Source: Loktanella gaetbuli
Lineage (GTDB): Bacteria > Pseudomonadota > Alphaproteobacteria > Rhodobacterales > Rhodobacteraceae
DNA: 64,000 nt
Assembly: GCF_020531945.1 (NCBI RefSeq)
Contig: NZ_JAJATZ010000001.1
Location: forward strand, 372,001-436,000
Direction: 5' to 3'
Below are positions 8,267 through 16,626 of the stretch, piece by piece (within the stretch, counting starts at the first letter, position 1; every line of letters begins with the position of its first letter). Below the pieces are notes generated by a model. That model was given only the letters and a program-made list of their open reading frames with translations. It was not told the origin of the DNA and ran no database searches. A program made the translations under genes and the position numbers.

Positions 8267-9790
8267 ATGACAGCTTTGGATCAGGTAGAGGTCAAAGAGG
8301 GCGTCGATCAGGAAACCGTGGATGCGGTGGCCCAACTCTCTGGCGCGTATAAATACGGCTGGAACGACGACGACATCGAGATGGATTATGCGCCCAAGGG
8401 CGTGAACCCCGATATCGTGGCGCTGATTTCCTCCAAGAACGAAGAACCGCAGTGGATGCTGGACTGGCGTCAGGCTGCGTTCACCCGCTGGGAAGGCATG
8501 TCCGTGCCGAATTGGGCCATGCTCAAGGTGGCGGATATCGATTTTCAGGATCTGTATTACTACGCCCGGCCCAAGAGTATGGAGGTCAAGCCCAAGTCGT
8601 TGGACGAGGTCGACCCCAAGCTGCTGGAAACCTACAAGAAGCTGGGTATCCCACTGAAGGAACAGGCCATTCTGGCCGGTGTCGAAGGTGCCGAAAACGA
8701 TCTGCCAGAGCGCAAGGTCGCCGTGGATGCGGTGTTCGATTCCGTATCCGTCGGTACGACATTCCAGGCCGAACTGAAAAAGGCCGGCGTGATTTTCTGT
8801 TCCATCTCGGAGGCGATCCGCGAGTATCCCGAGCTGGTGAAGAAATACCTCGGCACCGTGGTGCCGCCGTCCGACAATTTCTACGCGACGCTGAACTCCG
8901 CCGTGTTTTCCGACGGGTCGTTTGTCTACGTTCCGCCCGGCGTGCGCTGCCCGATGGAGCTGTCGACCTATTTCCGCATCAACGCCGAAAATACCGGCCA
9001 GTTCGAACGCACACTGATCATCGCGGACAAGGGCAGCTATGTGTCCTATCTCGAAGGGTGCACGGCACCGAAACGCGATGTGGCGCAGCTGCACGCGGCG
9101 GTGGTTGAGATCATCATCGAAGAAGACGCCGAGGTGAAATACTCGACGGTCCAGAACTGGTATCCGGGCGACGAAGAAGGCAAGGGTGGCATCTATAACT
9201 TTGTGACCAAACGTGCCGACTGCCGTGGCGCGCGGTCCAAGGTGATGTGGACACAGGTTGAAACCGGGTCTGCGGTGACGTGGAAATACCCGTCCTGCAT
9301 TCTGCGCGGTGACGACAGTCAGGGCGAGTTCTATTCCATCGCCATCGCGAACAACTATCAGCAAGCGGATACCGGCACCAAGATGGTGCACCTGGGCAAA
9401 CGCACCAAGTCGCGCATCGTGTCCAAGGGGATTTCCGCAGGCCACGCCCAGAACACCTATCGCGGGCTGGTGTCTATGCACCCCAAGGCCAAGGAATCGC
9501 GCAACTATACCCAGTGCGACAGCCTGTTGATCGGGTCGCAGTGCGGGGCACATACGGTCCCGTATATTGAGGTCAAGAACAACTCGAGCCGGGTCGAGCA
9601 CGAGGCGACGACGTCCAAGGTGGACGACGATCAGCTGTTCTACTGCCGCTCGCGCGGGATGGACGAGGAAGAGGCCGTGGCTTTGGTCGTGAACGGGTTC
9701 TGCAAGGAAGTGCTGCAGGCGCTGCCGATGGAATTCGCGATGGAAGCACAGGCGCTGGTGGCGATCAGCCTCGAAGGATCGGTCGGCTAA
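8267..9790 (+). CDS. sufB: Fe-S cluster assembly scaffold SufB
   Basis: 507 residues, normal SufB length. It is part of the cytoplasmic SufBC2D complex, where clusters are built. Seen: YAPKGVNPDIVALISSKN, VPPGVRCPMELSTYFRINAENTGQFERTLIIA (about residues 222-255), the ALEGCTAP-like YLEGCTAPKRD, and late motifs KNNSSRVEHEATTSKVDDDQLFYCRSRG, with the conserved Cys and Glu-rich tail EEEAVALVVNGF. It has AGAGG upstream of the ATG. Order iscR-desulfurase-sufB-C-D-S is a typical alphaproteobacterial suf operon. Confidence 0.98.
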   Translation: MTALDQVEVKEGVDQETVDAVAQLSGAYKYGWNDDDIEMDYAPKGVNPDIVALISSKNEEPQWMLDWRQAAFTRWEGMSVPNWAMLKVADIDFQDLYYYARPKSMEVKPKSLDEVDPKLLETYKKLGIPLKEQAILAGVEGAENDLPERKVAVDAVFDSVSVGTTFQAELKKAGVIFCSISEAIREYPELVKKYLGTVVPPSDNFYATLNSAVFSDGSFVYVPPGVRCPMELSTYFRINAENTGQFERTLIIADKGSYVSYLEGCTAPKRDVAQLHAAVVEIIIEEDAEVKYSTVQNWYPGDEEGKGGIYNFVTKRADCRGARSKVMWTQVETGSAVTWKYPSCILRGDDSQGEFYSIAIANNYQQADTGTKMVHLGKRTKSRIVSKGISAGHAQNTYRGLVSMHPKAKESRNYTQCDSLLIGSQCGAHTVPYIEVKNNSSRVEHEATTSKVDDDQLFYCRSRGMDEEEAVALVVNGFCKEVLQALPMEFAMEAQALVAISLEGSVG

Positions 9791-9848
9791 ACAGCTGCAC
9801 CTTAGGGAATGCGACGATTGTCGCAAAGGAATACTGAAGGAAGAAAAG

Positions 9849-10604
9849 ATGCTGGAAATCAAAGGCCTGAAGGTCGATCTTGAAGAAGAAGAGAAGTCGA
9901 TCCTCAAGGGTGTCGACCTGACCGTCGGCGCAGGCGAGGTCCATGCGATCATGGGTCCGAACGGGTCGGGCAAATCCACCCTGTCCTACGTGCTGTCCGG
10001 CAAGGACGGTTATGAGGTGACGGAAGGGTCTGCGACGTTGGATGGCGCCGACCTGCTGGACATGGAGCCCGAGGAGCGCGCGGCTGCCGGCCTGTTCCTG
10101 GCGTTTCAGTACCCTGTTGAAATTCCCGGTGTGGGCAACATGACGTTCCTGCGCACCGCGGTGAACGCACAGCGCAAGGCGCGCGGTCAGGACGAATTGT
10201 CTGCCGGTGATTTCCTCAAGGAAGTGCGCGCCCGCGCCAAGGATCTGAAGATCGATGCCGAAATGCTCAAGCGTCCGGTCAACGTCGGTTTTTCGGGCGG
10301 CGAGAAAAAGCGGAACGAGATTCTGCAAATGGCCATGCTCGAACCCAAGATGTGCATCCTGGACGAGACTGACTCTGGCCTCGATGTGGACGCCATGAAA
10401 CTGGTCTCCGAAGGCGTGAACGCACTGCGGTCCGAAGGACGTTCGTTCCTTGTTATCACGCATTATCAGCGGCTTCTGGACCATATCAAACCTGATGTCG
10501 TGCACATCATGTCCAACGGTCGCATCATCAAGACCGGCGGTCCCGATCTCGCGCTTGAGGTCGAGAACAACGGTTACGCGGACCTGTTGGCGGAGGCCGA
10601 GTAA
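9849..10604 (+). CDS. sufC: Fe-S cluster assembly ATPase SufC
   Basis: 251 residues. It is a soluble ABC-type ATPase that drives conformational change in SufB-SufD. Seen: Walker A GPNGSGKST (37-45), ABC signature FSGGEKKRNE, Walker B with CILDETDSGLDVDAM and the H-loop VITHYQRLLD. The DETDSGLD variant is characteristic of SufC. Its stop overlaps the sufD start (TAATG), so the two are translationally coupled. Confidence 0.98.
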   Translation: MLEIKGLKVDLEEEEKSILKGVDLTVGAGEVHAIMGPNGSGKSTLSYVLSGKDGYEVTEGSATLDGADLLDMEPEERAAAGLFLAFQYPVEIPGVGNMTFLRTAVNAQRKARGQDELSAGDFLKEVRARAKDLKIDAEMLKRPVNVGFSGGEKKRNEILQMAMLEPKMCILDETDSGLDVDAMKLVSEGVNALRSEGRSFLVITHYQRLLDHIKPDVVHIMSNGRIIKTGGPDLALEVENNGYADLLAEAE

Positions 10605-11890
10605 TGGCCTTGCCGCAATTCAAACAGGACGCGACCGATGCGCGGCTGGATGCGGTCACGGTGCCTGACGGTGCTGCGTGGCTGACGCAGGCGCGCAAGG
10701 ACGCAATGACCCGCACGGCCACGATGGGCCTGCCGCATCGGCGTGACGAATATTGGAAATACACTGATCCTGCGAAGCTTGTGGCTGCCGATGCCCCTGC
10801 GGCAGAGGTTCTGGACGATGATGACGCGATCTTTTCAGACGCAAATCCCCTGACGCTTGTGTTCGTCGACGGTGTCTTTGATGCCGCTGCATCTGATGAC
10901 CTCAAGGGTGAGAATCTGGAAATCGGGCGTCTGGCAGAGGCCGGTGCGCAGGATATTCACTGGGCCAAGGATCTCTACGGCGTCTTGGAACTGGCCGGAC
11001 AAAACCCGGTGCAACGTCCGCTGGCATCGCTGAATACCGCGACCGCGACGGATGGTGTGCTGATCCGCGCCACGGGTCCGGTGGATCGCCCCATCTGCCT
11101 GCGGTATCGCCGCAAGGAGTCCGCCGCAGACGCGGTTTTGCATCATGTTGTCCGGGTCGAGGCCGGGGCAAAGGTCACGTTGCTGGAAACCGGATCGGCG
11201 GCTGCGCGACTGTCCACGGTCACCGAAGTGTCGGTTGCCGATGGTGGTGAATTTCATCACGTGCGCCAACAGGGCCGCGATCATGCGCGCCGGATGAACA
11301 CTCATACCTTTGCCCGGATCGGTGAAGGTTCTGTATTCAAATCGTTCACCTTGTCGCTGAACGGCGTACTGACGCGCAATGATTGCGTGATCGAGATGCT
11401 GGGGGACGATGCCGTGGCCCATGTCGCGGGTGCCTGTGTCGGTGACGGCGAAGGTTTTCACCACGACGACACCGTGTTCATCACCCACGATGCCCTGCGC
11501 GGCGAGTCACGTCAGGTGTTCAAGAAGGTGCTGCGCAACGGTGCGGTTGGCGTTTTCCAAGGCAAGATCCTCGTCAAGGAAGGCGCGCAAAAGACCGACG
11601 GCTATCAGATCAGCCAGTCGCTGCTGCTGGACGACGACAGCCAGTTTCTGGCCAAGCCGGAACTGGAAATCTATGCCGATGATGTCGCGTGTTCGCACGG
11701 GTCCACCTCTGGTGCAATTTCCGAAGAGGCGCTGTTCTATCTGCGGTCCCGTGGCGTGTCGGAAAAGGCGGCAACCAACCTGTTGACGCTGGCTTTCCTT
11801 GCCGAGGCATTGGAAGAAATCGCAGACGAAGGTCTGGCAGATGATCTGCGCGATCGTCTGGCAGGCTGGCTGGACCGCCACGCAGGCTGA
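10604..11890 (+). CDS. sufD: Fe-S cluster assembly protein SufD
   Basis: 428 residues, a SufB paralogue that pairs with it in the SufBC2D scaffold. Seen: the N-terminal helical part with PHRRDEYWKYTDP, then a beta-helix core ending HDDTVFITHDALRGESRQVFKKVLR, VACSHGSTSGAISEEALFYLRSRGVSEKAA. The last stretch contains the conserved His of the SufB-SufD interface. Its TGA overlaps the ATG of the following membrane protein gene by one base. Confidence 0.97.
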   Translation: MALPQFKQDATDARLDAVTVPDGAAWLTQARKDAMTRTATMGLPHRRDEYWKYTDPAKLVAADAPAAEVLDDDDAIFSDANPLTLVFVDGVFDAAASDDLKGENLEIGRLAEAGAQDIHWAKDLYGVLELAGQNPVQRPLASLNTATATDGVLIRATGPVDRPICLRYRRKESAADAVLHHVVRVEAGAKVTLLETGSAAARLSTVTEVSVADGGEFHHVRQQGRDHARRMNTHTFARIGEGSVFKSFTLSLNGVLTRNDCVIEMLGDDAVAHVAGACVGDGEGFHHDDTVFITHDALRGESRQVFKKVLRNGAVGVFQGKILVKEGAQKTDGYQISQSLLLDDDSQFLAKPELEIYADDVACSHGSTSGAISEEALFYLRSRGVSEKAATNLLTLAFLAEALEEIADEGLADDLRDRLAGWLDRHAG

Positions 11891-12387
11891 TGGCCGTTTC
11901 GACGAACATCATGCGGGCCTGGCGCAGACCGCGCCAGGTCATGCGAGAGTTGCTGGATCAGGGCAAACGCGAGGATCGGGCGATTGCCTATCTCTTTGTG
12001 TTCTGCATTCTGGTTTTCATCGCGCAGTGGCCACGTCTGTCACGCAGGGCAGCCGGGTTCGAGCTGGCACCGGGGGCAGAGCCGCCAGAGCTGTCGCAGC
12101 TGATGACCTATGAACTCTTTGCCTGGCTGATGGTCTGGCCTCTTGTGCTTTATGGTCTCGCTGCGCTCTCTCATCTGGTCGCACGGCTCTTTGGCGGTCA
12201 GGGCAGTTTCTACAGCGCGAGACTGGCGTTGTTCTGGTCGCTGTTAGCGAGCGTGCCGCTGCTGCTGCTGTATGGTCTGATGGCCGGATTTCTGGGGCCA
12301 GCTGCGGGGACGCAACTGGTGGGTGCGGTCTGGCTGCTGATTTTTGGCTACATCTGGCTGCAGTCCCTGCGCGAGGCGGAAAAGTGA
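11890..12387 (+). CDS. YIP1-like membrane protein A of the suf operon
   Basis: 165 residues with four or five hydrophobic segments (FVFCILVFIAQW; LFAWLMVWPLVLYGLAALSH; LALFWSLLASVPLLLLYGL; VGAVWLLIFGYIWLQ). The pattern fits the YIP1/Yip domain family. It is inserted between sufD and sufS and coupled at both ends (TGATG with sufD, ATGA with the next gene). It has no accepted role in cluster assembly. Its paralogue-like neighbour suggests a membrane complex of two related subunits. Family call is moderate; operon membership is clear. Confidence 0.75.
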   Translation: MAVSTNIMRAWRRPRQVMRELLDQGKREDRAIAYLFVFCILVFIAQWPRLSRRAAGFELAPGAEPPELSQLMTYELFAWLMVWPLVLYGLAALSHLVARLFGGQGSFYSARLALFWSLLASVPLLLLYGLMAGFLGPAAGTQLVGAVWLLIFGYIWLQSLREAEK

Positions 12388-12953
12388 TCAACGCTGACTT
12401 TCTCAAGCGGTCATTGATCGACCCTGCGGGGACGGCGCGCGGGCTGATGTCATATCATCTGGCACCCCTGACGTTGTGGTCGATCCTTGCGGTCGTGGCG
12501 ATCTGTTCCACCATCCTCGTCGGGGTCGGCAGTATGATCCTGGGCAGTGCGCCTGACACGATGGCCATGATGCCCTTTGTCGTTGCCATCGTGCTGGCCT
12601 CGTCGCTGGTGGTGCTGATCTTTGCCATTTACCTGACCGGCCGCAGTCTGGGCGGGCAGGGACGGTTGGATCAGACGATCCTTTTGGTCGCATGGTGGCA
12701 GGGCATCGGTCTTGTTATCCAATTGTTCCAGACGTTTGTGATGGTTCTGCTGCCGCCGCTTTCCGGAATTGTCACGCTGGCCGGTTTTGCCTGGCTGCTC
12801 TTTGCCCTGCTGCATTTCGTGAATGTCTTGCATGGGTTTGACAGCCTGCTCAAATCGCTTGGCACCGTTGCCTTGGGGATCATCGGATTCTCGTTTGGCA
12901 TTGCACTTTTTCTGACGCTGATTGGCGTCGGGTTCCAAGGGGGATCCATTTGA
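12384..12953 (+). CDS. YIP1-like membrane protein B of the suf operon
   Basis: 189 residues, five hydrophobic segments (LWSILAVVAICSTILVGVGS; MPFVVAIVLASSLVVLIFAI; and others) with a central GRSLGGQGRLDQTILLVAWWQGIG motif that parallels FGGQGSFYSARLALFWSLL in the preceding gene. It therefore looks like a diverged sister of that protein. It is coupled to it (ATGA) and to sufS (TGATG). Function unknown; membrane location is clear from composition. Confidence 0.78.
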   Translation: MINADFLKRSLIDPAGTARGLMSYHLAPLTLWSILAVVAICSTILVGVGSMILGSAPDTMAMMPFVVAIVLASSLVVLIFAIYLTGRSLGGQGRLDQTILLVAWWQGIGLVIQLFQTFVMVLLPPLSGIVTLAGFAWLLFALLHFVNVLHGFDSLLKSLGTVALGIIGFSFGIALFLTLIGVGFQGGSI

Positions 12954-14173
12954 TGTTCGATATCGCTGATATCCGGTCGCAGTTTCCGATCCTGTCCCGT
13001 CAGGTGAACGGCAAGCCGCTGGTCTATCTGGACAACGGCGCCTCTGCGCAGAAACCGCAGGTCGTCATTGATGCCGTGACGCGCGGCTACGCCGAGGAAT
13101 ATTCCAACGTACACCGTGGGCTGCACTATCTGTCCAATCTCGCGACCGACCGCTACGAATCCGTACGCGGCGTTGTGGCACGGTTTCTGAACGCCGCCTC
13201 CGAGGATGATATCGTGCTCAATTCCGGCACGACCGAGGGGATCAACATGGTGTCCTACGGCTGGGCGGCACCCCGGCTTCAGCCGGGGGACGAGATCGTC
13301 CTGTCGATCATGGAACATCACGCCAATATCGTGCCGTGGCATTTCCTGCGTGAACGACAGGGTGTCGTCATCAAGTGGGTTGATTGCGACGCGGATGGCA
13401 ACCTGGATCCGCAGGCGGTGATCGACGCCATCGGCCCCAAGACCAAATTGGTCGCAATTACCCATATGTCCAATGTGTTGGGGACCGTTGTTGATGTGAA
13501 ATCCATCTGTGCTGCTGCCCGCACGCGGGGCGTGCCGGTGTTGGTTGATGGGTCACAGGCCGCCGTTCACATGGCGGTCGATGTGCAGGATATCGGCTGT
13601 GACTTCTATGCGATCACGGGGCACAAGCTGTATGGTCCTTCGGGATCTGGTGCGATCTGGGTTCATCCCGACCGGATGCGGGAAATGCGTCCATTCATGG
13701 GGGGCGGCGACATGATCCGCGAGGTGGGCCGCGATGCGGTTACCTACAACGATCCGCCCATGATGTTCGAGGCCGGCACCCCCGGTATCGTGCAGACGAT
13801 CGGTCTGGGCGTGGCACTGGACTGGATGATGGACGTTGGCATGGACAATATCGCAGCCCACGAGGCGGATTTGCGCGACTATGCGCAATCGCGCCTGCGC
13901 GGGTTGAATTGGTTGCAGGTGCAGGGCAACGCACCGGGCAAAGGTGCGATCTTTTCGTTCAAGATCGAAGGTGCGGCCCATGCGCATGACATATCCACCG
14001 TGCTGGACAAAAAAGGTGTTGCCGTCCGGGCCGGGTCGCATTGCGCCATGCCGTTGATGGATCATCTGGGTGTTCCGGCGACCTGTCGCGCGTCGTTCGG
14101 CATTTACAACACACGCGACGAAGTGGACGTCCTCGTCGAGGCATTGGAACTTTGTCACGAACTTTTCGCCTGA
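12953..14173 (+). CDS. sufS: Cysteine desulfurase SufS
   Basis: 406 residues from ATG 12953 (a TTG one codon earlier is also possible; AAGGGGGA lies 8 bases upstream). Group II cysteine desulfurase that passes persulfide sulfur to SufE. Seen: VYLDNGASAQKPQ (24-36), SNVHRGLHYLS, SIMEHHANIVPW (118-129), PLP lysine K225 in ITGHKLYGPSG, and catalytic C364 in RAGSHCAMPLM. Its partner sufE is not next to it but at 17836. Confidence 0.97.
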   Translation: MFDIADIRSQFPILSRQVNGKPLVYLDNGASAQKPQVVIDAVTRGYAEEYSNVHRGLHYLSNLATDRYESVRGVVARFLNAASEDDIVLNSGTTEGINMVSYGWAAPRLQPGDEIVLSIMEHHANIVPWHFLRERQGVVIKWVDCDADGNLDPQAVIDAIGPKTKLVAITHMSNVLGTVVDVKSICAAARTRGVPVLVDGSQAAVHMAVDVQDIGCDFYAITGHKLYGPSGSGAIWVHPDRMREMRPFMGGGDMIREVGRDAVTYNDPPMMFEAGTPGIVQTIGLGVALDWMMDVGMDNIAAHEADLRDYAQSRLRGLNWLQVQGNAPGKGAIFSFKIEGAAHAHDISTVLDKKGVAVRAGSHCAMPLMDHLGVPATCRASFGIYNTRDEVDVLVEALELCHELFA

Positions 14174-14181
14174 TTTCCCGT

Positions 14182-14201
14182 TGCGGGGCCGCAGCCCCGC
14201 A
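14182..14201 (+). terminator. Hairpin after sufS, probable terminator
   Basis: Perfect 8-bp stem TGCGGGGC / GCCCCGCA with a 4-nt loop, nine bases after the sufS stop and before tRNA-Arg. There is no T run, so termination would need Rho or be partial. Confidence 0.45.
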
Positions 14202-14218
14202 GCTATAGCAGGCGCAAC

Positions 14219-14295
<77 letters not shown>

Positions 14296-14378
14296 TTTAC
14301 TACATTTGATCAGCACATTGCTTGCATCACACTTGGTCAGTGGGATGCTCGAAAAACTGTGTTCAGCGGTGCGGAATT

Positions 14379-14455
14379 TGGTAGGCCCGGCAGGACTTGA
14401 ACCCGCAACCAAAGCGTTATGAGCGCTCTGCTCTAACCAATTGAGCTACAGGCCC
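14379..14455 (-). tRNA. tRNA with anticodon CAT, probably tRNA-Ile2 (lysidine type)
   Basis: 77 nt with encoded CCA. Acceptor GGGCCTG/CGGGCCT, D stem GCTC/GAGC, anticodon stem GAGCG/CGCTT with loop CTCATAA, T arm GCGGG-TTCAAGT-CCTGC. The CAT anticodon fits Met or Ile2. The C4-G69 and C5-G68 acceptor pairs, known TilS determinants that elongator tRNA-Met lacks, favour Ile2, which reads AUA after lysidine modification. It is convergent with tRNA-Arg. Confidence 0.85.
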
Positions 14456-14495
14456 GCTGCGGTCTGAATAGCCATTCAGACGAGGCGGTCAAGCA

Positions 14496-14771
14496 TCAGT
14501 TCTGGACGGGCGTGCCGATCAGCATCATTGACAGCAATGCGATCATTTCGCGTTCCCGATCAGTTACGACACCTGGGTCGCCGTCCAGGTCGGCAAGCGC
14601 GTGAATGTCATCCAAGGTTGTCGGCGCGTCAGAGTAGGACACGGTCTGTGCCACGTCGATATAGGGACCGTCAGCAATATCCTGCGCGGCCACAAGTGGA
14701 ACAACCTCTGCCGCGGCGGGGGATGCGAATACGGCAAATGCCGTGGCGATGGATGCAAAGTATTTATTCAT
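14496..14771 (-). CDS. Small exported protein of unknown function
   Basis: 91 residues beginning with a clear Sec signal peptide (MNKYFASIATAFAVFASPAAA, cleavage likely after AAA near residue 21). The mature part is short and acidic, with AQDIADGPYIDVAQTVSYSD and a stretch ALADLDGDPGVVTDREREMI. It is probably periplasmic. No family recognised. It is divergent from purM with about 140 bp between starts, so a shared promoter region is likely. Confidence 0.75.
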   Translation of the reverse strand: MNKYFASIATAFAVFASPAAAEVVPLVAAQDIADGPYIDVAQTVSYSDAPTTLDDIHALADLDGDPGVVTDREREMIALLSMMLIGTPVQN

Positions 14772-14910
14772 GACATGGATAGAACACCGCTGCGGGTAAA
14801 AGGTTTCCTAAAGCATGGCAGGAATCCGCTTATTGCTTGGCCCGTCATGCTGCGTTGCACAGGCAGGCATCTTCGGTTACCTCGCAGGCAGATTTTGTTG
14901 GGGGCGATCC

Positions 14911-15951
14911 ATGACCAAAAACGGGCTGACATACGCACAGGCTGGCGTTGATATCGACGCAGGCAACGCATTGGTCGAACGGATCAAACCGGCGGCCAAG
15001 CGGACGCAACGGTCCGGTTCGATGGCCGGGCTTGGCGGGTTTGGCGCCTTGTTCGACCTCAAGGGTGCTGGCTATGACGACCCCATTTTGGTTGCGGCCA
15101 CGGACGGTGTGGGCACGAAACTGCGGATCGCCATCGACACCGGCAATCTGGACACCATCGGCATCGATCTGGTGGCGATGTGTGTTAACGATCTGGTCTG
15201 CCAAGGGGCAGAACCACTGTTTTTCCTGGATTATTTTGCCACGGGCAAACTGGATCTGGACGCGGCAACCCGCATCATCAACGGCATCGCGCAGGGGTGC
15301 GAACTGTCGGCTTGCGCGCTGATCGGGGGCGAGACGGCGGAAATGCCGGGCATGTATCACGGTGGTGATTTCGATCTGGCGGGTTTCAGCGTCGGGGCGA
15401 TGGAGCGCGGCGCCGACCTGCCCGCAGGCGTGGCCGATGGCGATGTGCTGCTGGGGCTGGGCAGCGACGGCGTGCATTCCAATGGTTATTCTTTGGTGCG
15501 CCGGATCGTGGAACACGCAGGGCTGACATGGTCGGACGATTCCCCCTTTGGTGACGGCGATCTGGGGGCGGCATTGCTCGCACCAACCCGGCTCTATGTG
15601 AAACCGGCGTTGGCCGCGATCCGCGCGGGTGGCGTGCATGCGCTGGCGCACATCACGGGTGGCGGCCTGACCGAAAACCTGCCGCGCGTGCTGCCGGATG
15701 ATCTGGGCGCACAGATCGACCTTGGATCCTGGACGTTGCCACCGGTGTTCGACTGGTTGGCACGCACTGGCAGCATCGAGACGTCCGAAATGCTGAAAAC
15801 ATTCAACGCAGGCATCGGCATGGTGCTGGTCGTTGACGCGGCCGGCGCCGAGGCGCTGGAATCGCTGCTGGTCGAACAGGGCGAACGTGTGCACCGCCTG
15901 GGCCATGTGACCCCCGGCGCAGGTGTCCGCTATACCGGGACGCTTGCGTGA
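14911..15951 (+). CDS. purM: Phosphoribosylformylglycinamidine cyclo-ligase
   Basis: 346 residues. Makes AIR from FGAM with ATP in de novo purine synthesis. ATG 14911 is chosen because MTKNGLTYAQAGVDIDAGN is the standard PurM N-terminus; an in-frame start at 14815 would add 32 unrelated residues. Seen: GLGGFGALFDL, VAATDGVGTKLRIA, LVCQGAEPLFFLDYFATGKL, ALIGGETAEMPGMY and HITGGGLTENLPRVLP, all PurM signatures. Its end overlaps the GTG start of purN by four bases. Confidence 0.98.
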   Translation: MTKNGLTYAQAGVDIDAGNALVERIKPAAKRTQRSGSMAGLGGFGALFDLKGAGYDDPILVAATDGVGTKLRIAIDTGNLDTIGIDLVAMCVNDLVCQGAEPLFFLDYFATGKLDLDAATRIINGIAQGCELSACALIGGETAEMPGMYHGGDFDLAGFSVGAMERGADLPAGVADGDVLLGLGSDGVHSNGYSLVRRIVEHAGLTWSDDSPFGDGDLGAALLAPTRLYVKPALAAIRAGGVHALAHITGGGLTENLPRVLPDDLGAQIDLGSWTLPPVFDWLARTGSIETSEMLKTFNAGIGMVLVVDAAGAEALESLLVEQGERVHRLGHVTPGAGVRYTGTLA

Positions 15952-16544
15952 CACGCGTTGCCCTACTGATTTCGGGCGGCGGATCGAACATGGTCGCCCT
16001 CGCGCGCGACATGACCGGCGATCATCCGGGGCGTGCGAAACTGGTTCTGTCGAATGTCCCGCAGGCGGGTGGACTGCTCAAGGCAAGCGCACTGCGTATT
16101 CCTACGGCCGTCGTGGATCATCGCGATCACGACGGGCGTCTGCCATTCGAGGCCGCAATCAACGCAGAACTGGATTCCGCCCGGATCGACCTGATCTGTC
16201 TGGCGGGTTTCATGCGGATCCTGACGCCGGAATTCACCCACCGCTGGGCGGGCAGGATACTCAACATCCACCCGTCGCTGCTGCCCAAATACAAGGGCTT
16301 GCACACCCATAGACGCGCGATCGAGGCCGGTGATACCGAACACGGTGCCAGCGTCCACATGGTCACGGGCGATCTGGATGATGGCCCCGTCCTGGGCCAA
16401 GCGGTGTTGAGCGTGCGGGCTGACGACACACCCGCCACCCTGGCCGAACGCGTCCTGCCGCTGGAACATCGGCTGTATCCGGCCGTGCTGCGCCGGTTTC
16501 TGGCCGGAGATACCACGCCGGTGACAATCGACGCACGGGATTGA
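15948..16544 (+). CDS. purN: Phosphoribosylglycinamide formyltransferase
   Basis: 198 residues from a GTG start inside the end of purM (GTGA overlap). Transfers formyl from 10-formyl-THF to GAR. Seen: VALLISGGGSNMVAL (3-17), the catalytic Asn/His region AGRILNIHPSLLPKYKGLHTH (about 100-120) and HGASVHMVTGDLDDGPVLGQ with the conserved Asp near residue 144. purM-purN is a common pairing. Confidence 0.97.
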   Translation: MTRVALLISGGGSNMVALARDMTGDHPGRAKLVLSNVPQAGGLLKASALRIPTAVVDHRDHDGRLPFEAAINAELDSARIDLICLAGFMRILTPEFTHRWAGRILNIHPSLLPKYKGLHTHRRAIEAGDTEHGASVHMVTGDLDDGPVLGQAVLSVRADDTPATLAERVLPLEHRLYPAVLRRFLAGDTTPVTIDARD

Positions 16545-16626
16545 CCGCGCTTTCCGAATCGCTGGCGATCCCTTAGTCAGGTGCAACAGTATTTTGCGCC
16601 GCAAGGCCGAACAGCCACGAGGCGCC

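Noticed and set aside
7913..9979. Very long open frame (688 codons) on the minus strand
   Set aside because: It is antisense to the desulfurase and sufB genes, has no recognisable domain, and is explained by the GC-rich third positions of the real genes.
14815..14910. Upstream in-frame start for purM
   Set aside because: Adds 32 residues absent from PurM proteins; ATG at 14911 gives the family N-terminus.
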